64,000 nt of DNA from the NCBI RefSeq assembly GCF_013248975.1, contig NZ_JABRWH010000001.1, positions 1,488,001 through 1,552,000 on the forward strand, read 5' to 3'. The notes under the pieces were generated by a model, which was not told the DNA's origin, made no database searches, and saw only the letters and a program-made list of their open reading frames with translations. Numbering within the stretch: position 1 is the first letter of the stretch; each line of letters opens with the position of its first letter. Below are positions 62,975 through 64,000 of the stretch, one piece after another. A program made the position numbers and the translations under genes. This DNA comes from Neobacillus endophyticus (GTDB lineage Bacteria > Bacillota > Bacilli > Bacillales > Cytobacillaceae).

Positions 62975-64000
62975 TCACCCAGATACCGCTTCCCGAACCC
63001 GTGGGGCTACCTCGGTGCCGAGCAGTTCAATTGCCCGCATGACATCTTCATGCGGCATCGTTCCTACTGGTACGTGAAGCATGAACCTTGTAACCCCTAC
63101 ATGGTTGTGAAGATGAATTATTTTTTCAGCAACAGTTTCTGGATCACCTACGTACAAGGCACCCTCAAAGCTTCTGGCAGCATCAAAGCTGGCACGGTCA
63201 TAATGTCCCCAGCCCCGCTCACGGCCAAGCACATTCATTGCGTGCTGGGTAGGCGGGAAAAATTTCTCTGCAGCTGTTTCTGTAGTATCAGCCACGAAAC
63301 CATGTGAATGGGTGGCAACCGCTAGCTTGGAAACATCATGACCAGCTTGCGCAGCCGCTCTCTTATAGAGCTGAACCAGGGACGCAAACTGCAACGGACG
63401 GCCGCCAATAATAGCTAAAACGAGCGGGAGTCCGAGCATGCCTGCCCGAACAACCGATTGGGGTGTCCCGCCGCTGCCAATCCAAACAGGTAAAGGATTC
63501 TGAACAGGCCTCGGATAAACACCAAGATTATGTATAGACGGCCGATGCTTGCCGCTCCAAGTCACTTTCTCGGAGCCACACAGTTGCAATAGTAAATCAA
63601 GCTTTTCATCAAACAACTCATTATAGTCATTTATATCGTAGCCAAACAGTGGAAAGGACTCGATAAAGGACCCGCGCCCCGCCATAATCTCTGCCCGGCC
63701 ATTTGATAGGCCATCCACCATCGCAAATTGTTCAAAGACACGAACTGGATCATCCGAAGATAGGACAGTAACCGCACTGGTCAGGCGTATCCGCTTTGTC
63801 TGTGATGCTGCCGCTGCCAATAAAACAGCCGGTGCTGAGGCCGCATAATCCTTTCGGTGATGCTCACCCACACCAAAAACGTCCAGACCCACTTGGTCAG
63901 CAAGGACAATTTCCTCCACCACTTCACGCAATCGCTGCGCATGACTGATGACTACCCCGGTCCGAACATCCGGCGTTGTCTCAACAAACGTCGTCACACC
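62975..64000 (-). CDS. LLM-class (luciferase-like) flavin-dependent oxidoreductase, 5' end cut by window
   Basis: At least 340 residues. The frame stays open to the window edge; homologues carry a few more residues before TTFVETTPDVRTG, so the GTG near 63997 is probably internal. Typical F420/FMN-type TIM-barrel marks are DVFGVGEHHRKDYAASAP, VTVLSSDDPVRVFEQFAMVD, RAEIMAGRGSF, PLPVWIGSGG and ALYVGDPETVAEKI. Bacilli use FMN in these monooxygenase-like enzymes. Substrate unknown. GC content looks higher than in the rest of the window. Confidence 0.88.
   Translation of the reverse strand, partial: GVTTFVETTPDVRTGVVISHAQRLREVVEEIVLADQVGLDVFGVGEHHRKDYAASAPAVLLAAAASQTKRIRLTSAVTVLSSDDPVRVFEQFAMVDGLSNGRAEIMAGRGSFIESFPLFGYDINDYNELFDEKLDLLLQLCGSEKVTWSGKHRPSIHNLGVYPRPVQNPLPVWIGSGGTPQSVVRAGMLGLPLVLAIIGGRPLQFASLVQLYKRAAAQAGHDVSKLAVATHSHGFVADTTETAAEKFFPPTQHAMNVLGRERGWGHYDRASFDAARSFEGALYVGDPETVAEKIIHLHNHVGVTRFMLHVPVGTMPHEDVMRAIELLGTEVAPRVREAVSG

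Overview
The window looks like chromosomal DNA of a spore-forming Bacillaceae species (Bacillus in the wide sense). It is low in GC, has strong GGAGG ribosome binding sites and frequent TTG/GTG starts, and carries Bacillus-type genes: an SbsC-type S-layer protein with SecA2 and SlaP, HemAT, the ansR/ansA/aspartase group, BirA-type control of bioB, a CBO0543 membrane protein and a DUF3231 protein. No rRNA, tRNA or CRISPR array was found. Both ends of the window cut through genes.

1-3.0 kb: the 3' part of a DcuS/CitA/MalK-type sensor kinase followed by a malic enzyme, a malate-use pair. 3.0-8.6 kb: three secreted Gln/Ser/Asn-rich proteins. The middle one is built of about 13 tandem 41-42-residue repeats that resemble curlin (amyloid) repeats. 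The third has an LPKTA cell-wall sorting signal. This locus is the best candidate for an undescribed surface or matrix system. 8.6-21 kb: ordinary genes (TPP enzyme, GGDEF/EAL protein, CheX, DinB, TPR lipoprotein, sensor kinase) separated by several families of intergenic repeats. Two proteins share the same GAF-GAF sensor half but have different outputs, c-di-GMP turnover and histidine kinase.

21-47 kb is an accessory zone. It has an SDR gene with its MerR regulator and a textbook 19-bp-spacer promoter. A class 3 lipase gene is split by a 260-bp IS21-like non-autonomous element with a 5-bp target duplication, and removing the element restores the reading frame. There are many small membrane proteins and several dispersed repeats. 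A block holding a tyrosine recombinase, a small acidic protein, RadC and an S-layer gene 3' end occurs twice in direct orientation (about 28.45-32.7 and 44.1-46.95 kb). A DUF927 helicase/recombinase/ribbon-helix-helix operon and an ArgR-like regulator lie between the copies. The right copy abuts a complete S-layer gene. The left copy abuts an S-layer reading frame that lost its 5' third at a 13-nt microhomology. Together this looks like a recombining S-layer locus inside an integrative element.

47-54 kb: the S-layer gene, SlaP and SecA2, which together should make and export the S-layer. 54-64 kb: HemAT oxygen sensor, biotin synthase under a probable BirA operator, a CheB esterase lacking most of its receiver domain, a soluble chemoreceptor, the ansA-aspartase operon with divergent ansR, an exact 52-bp tandem repeat array, and a truncated LLM-family flavin oxidoreductase.
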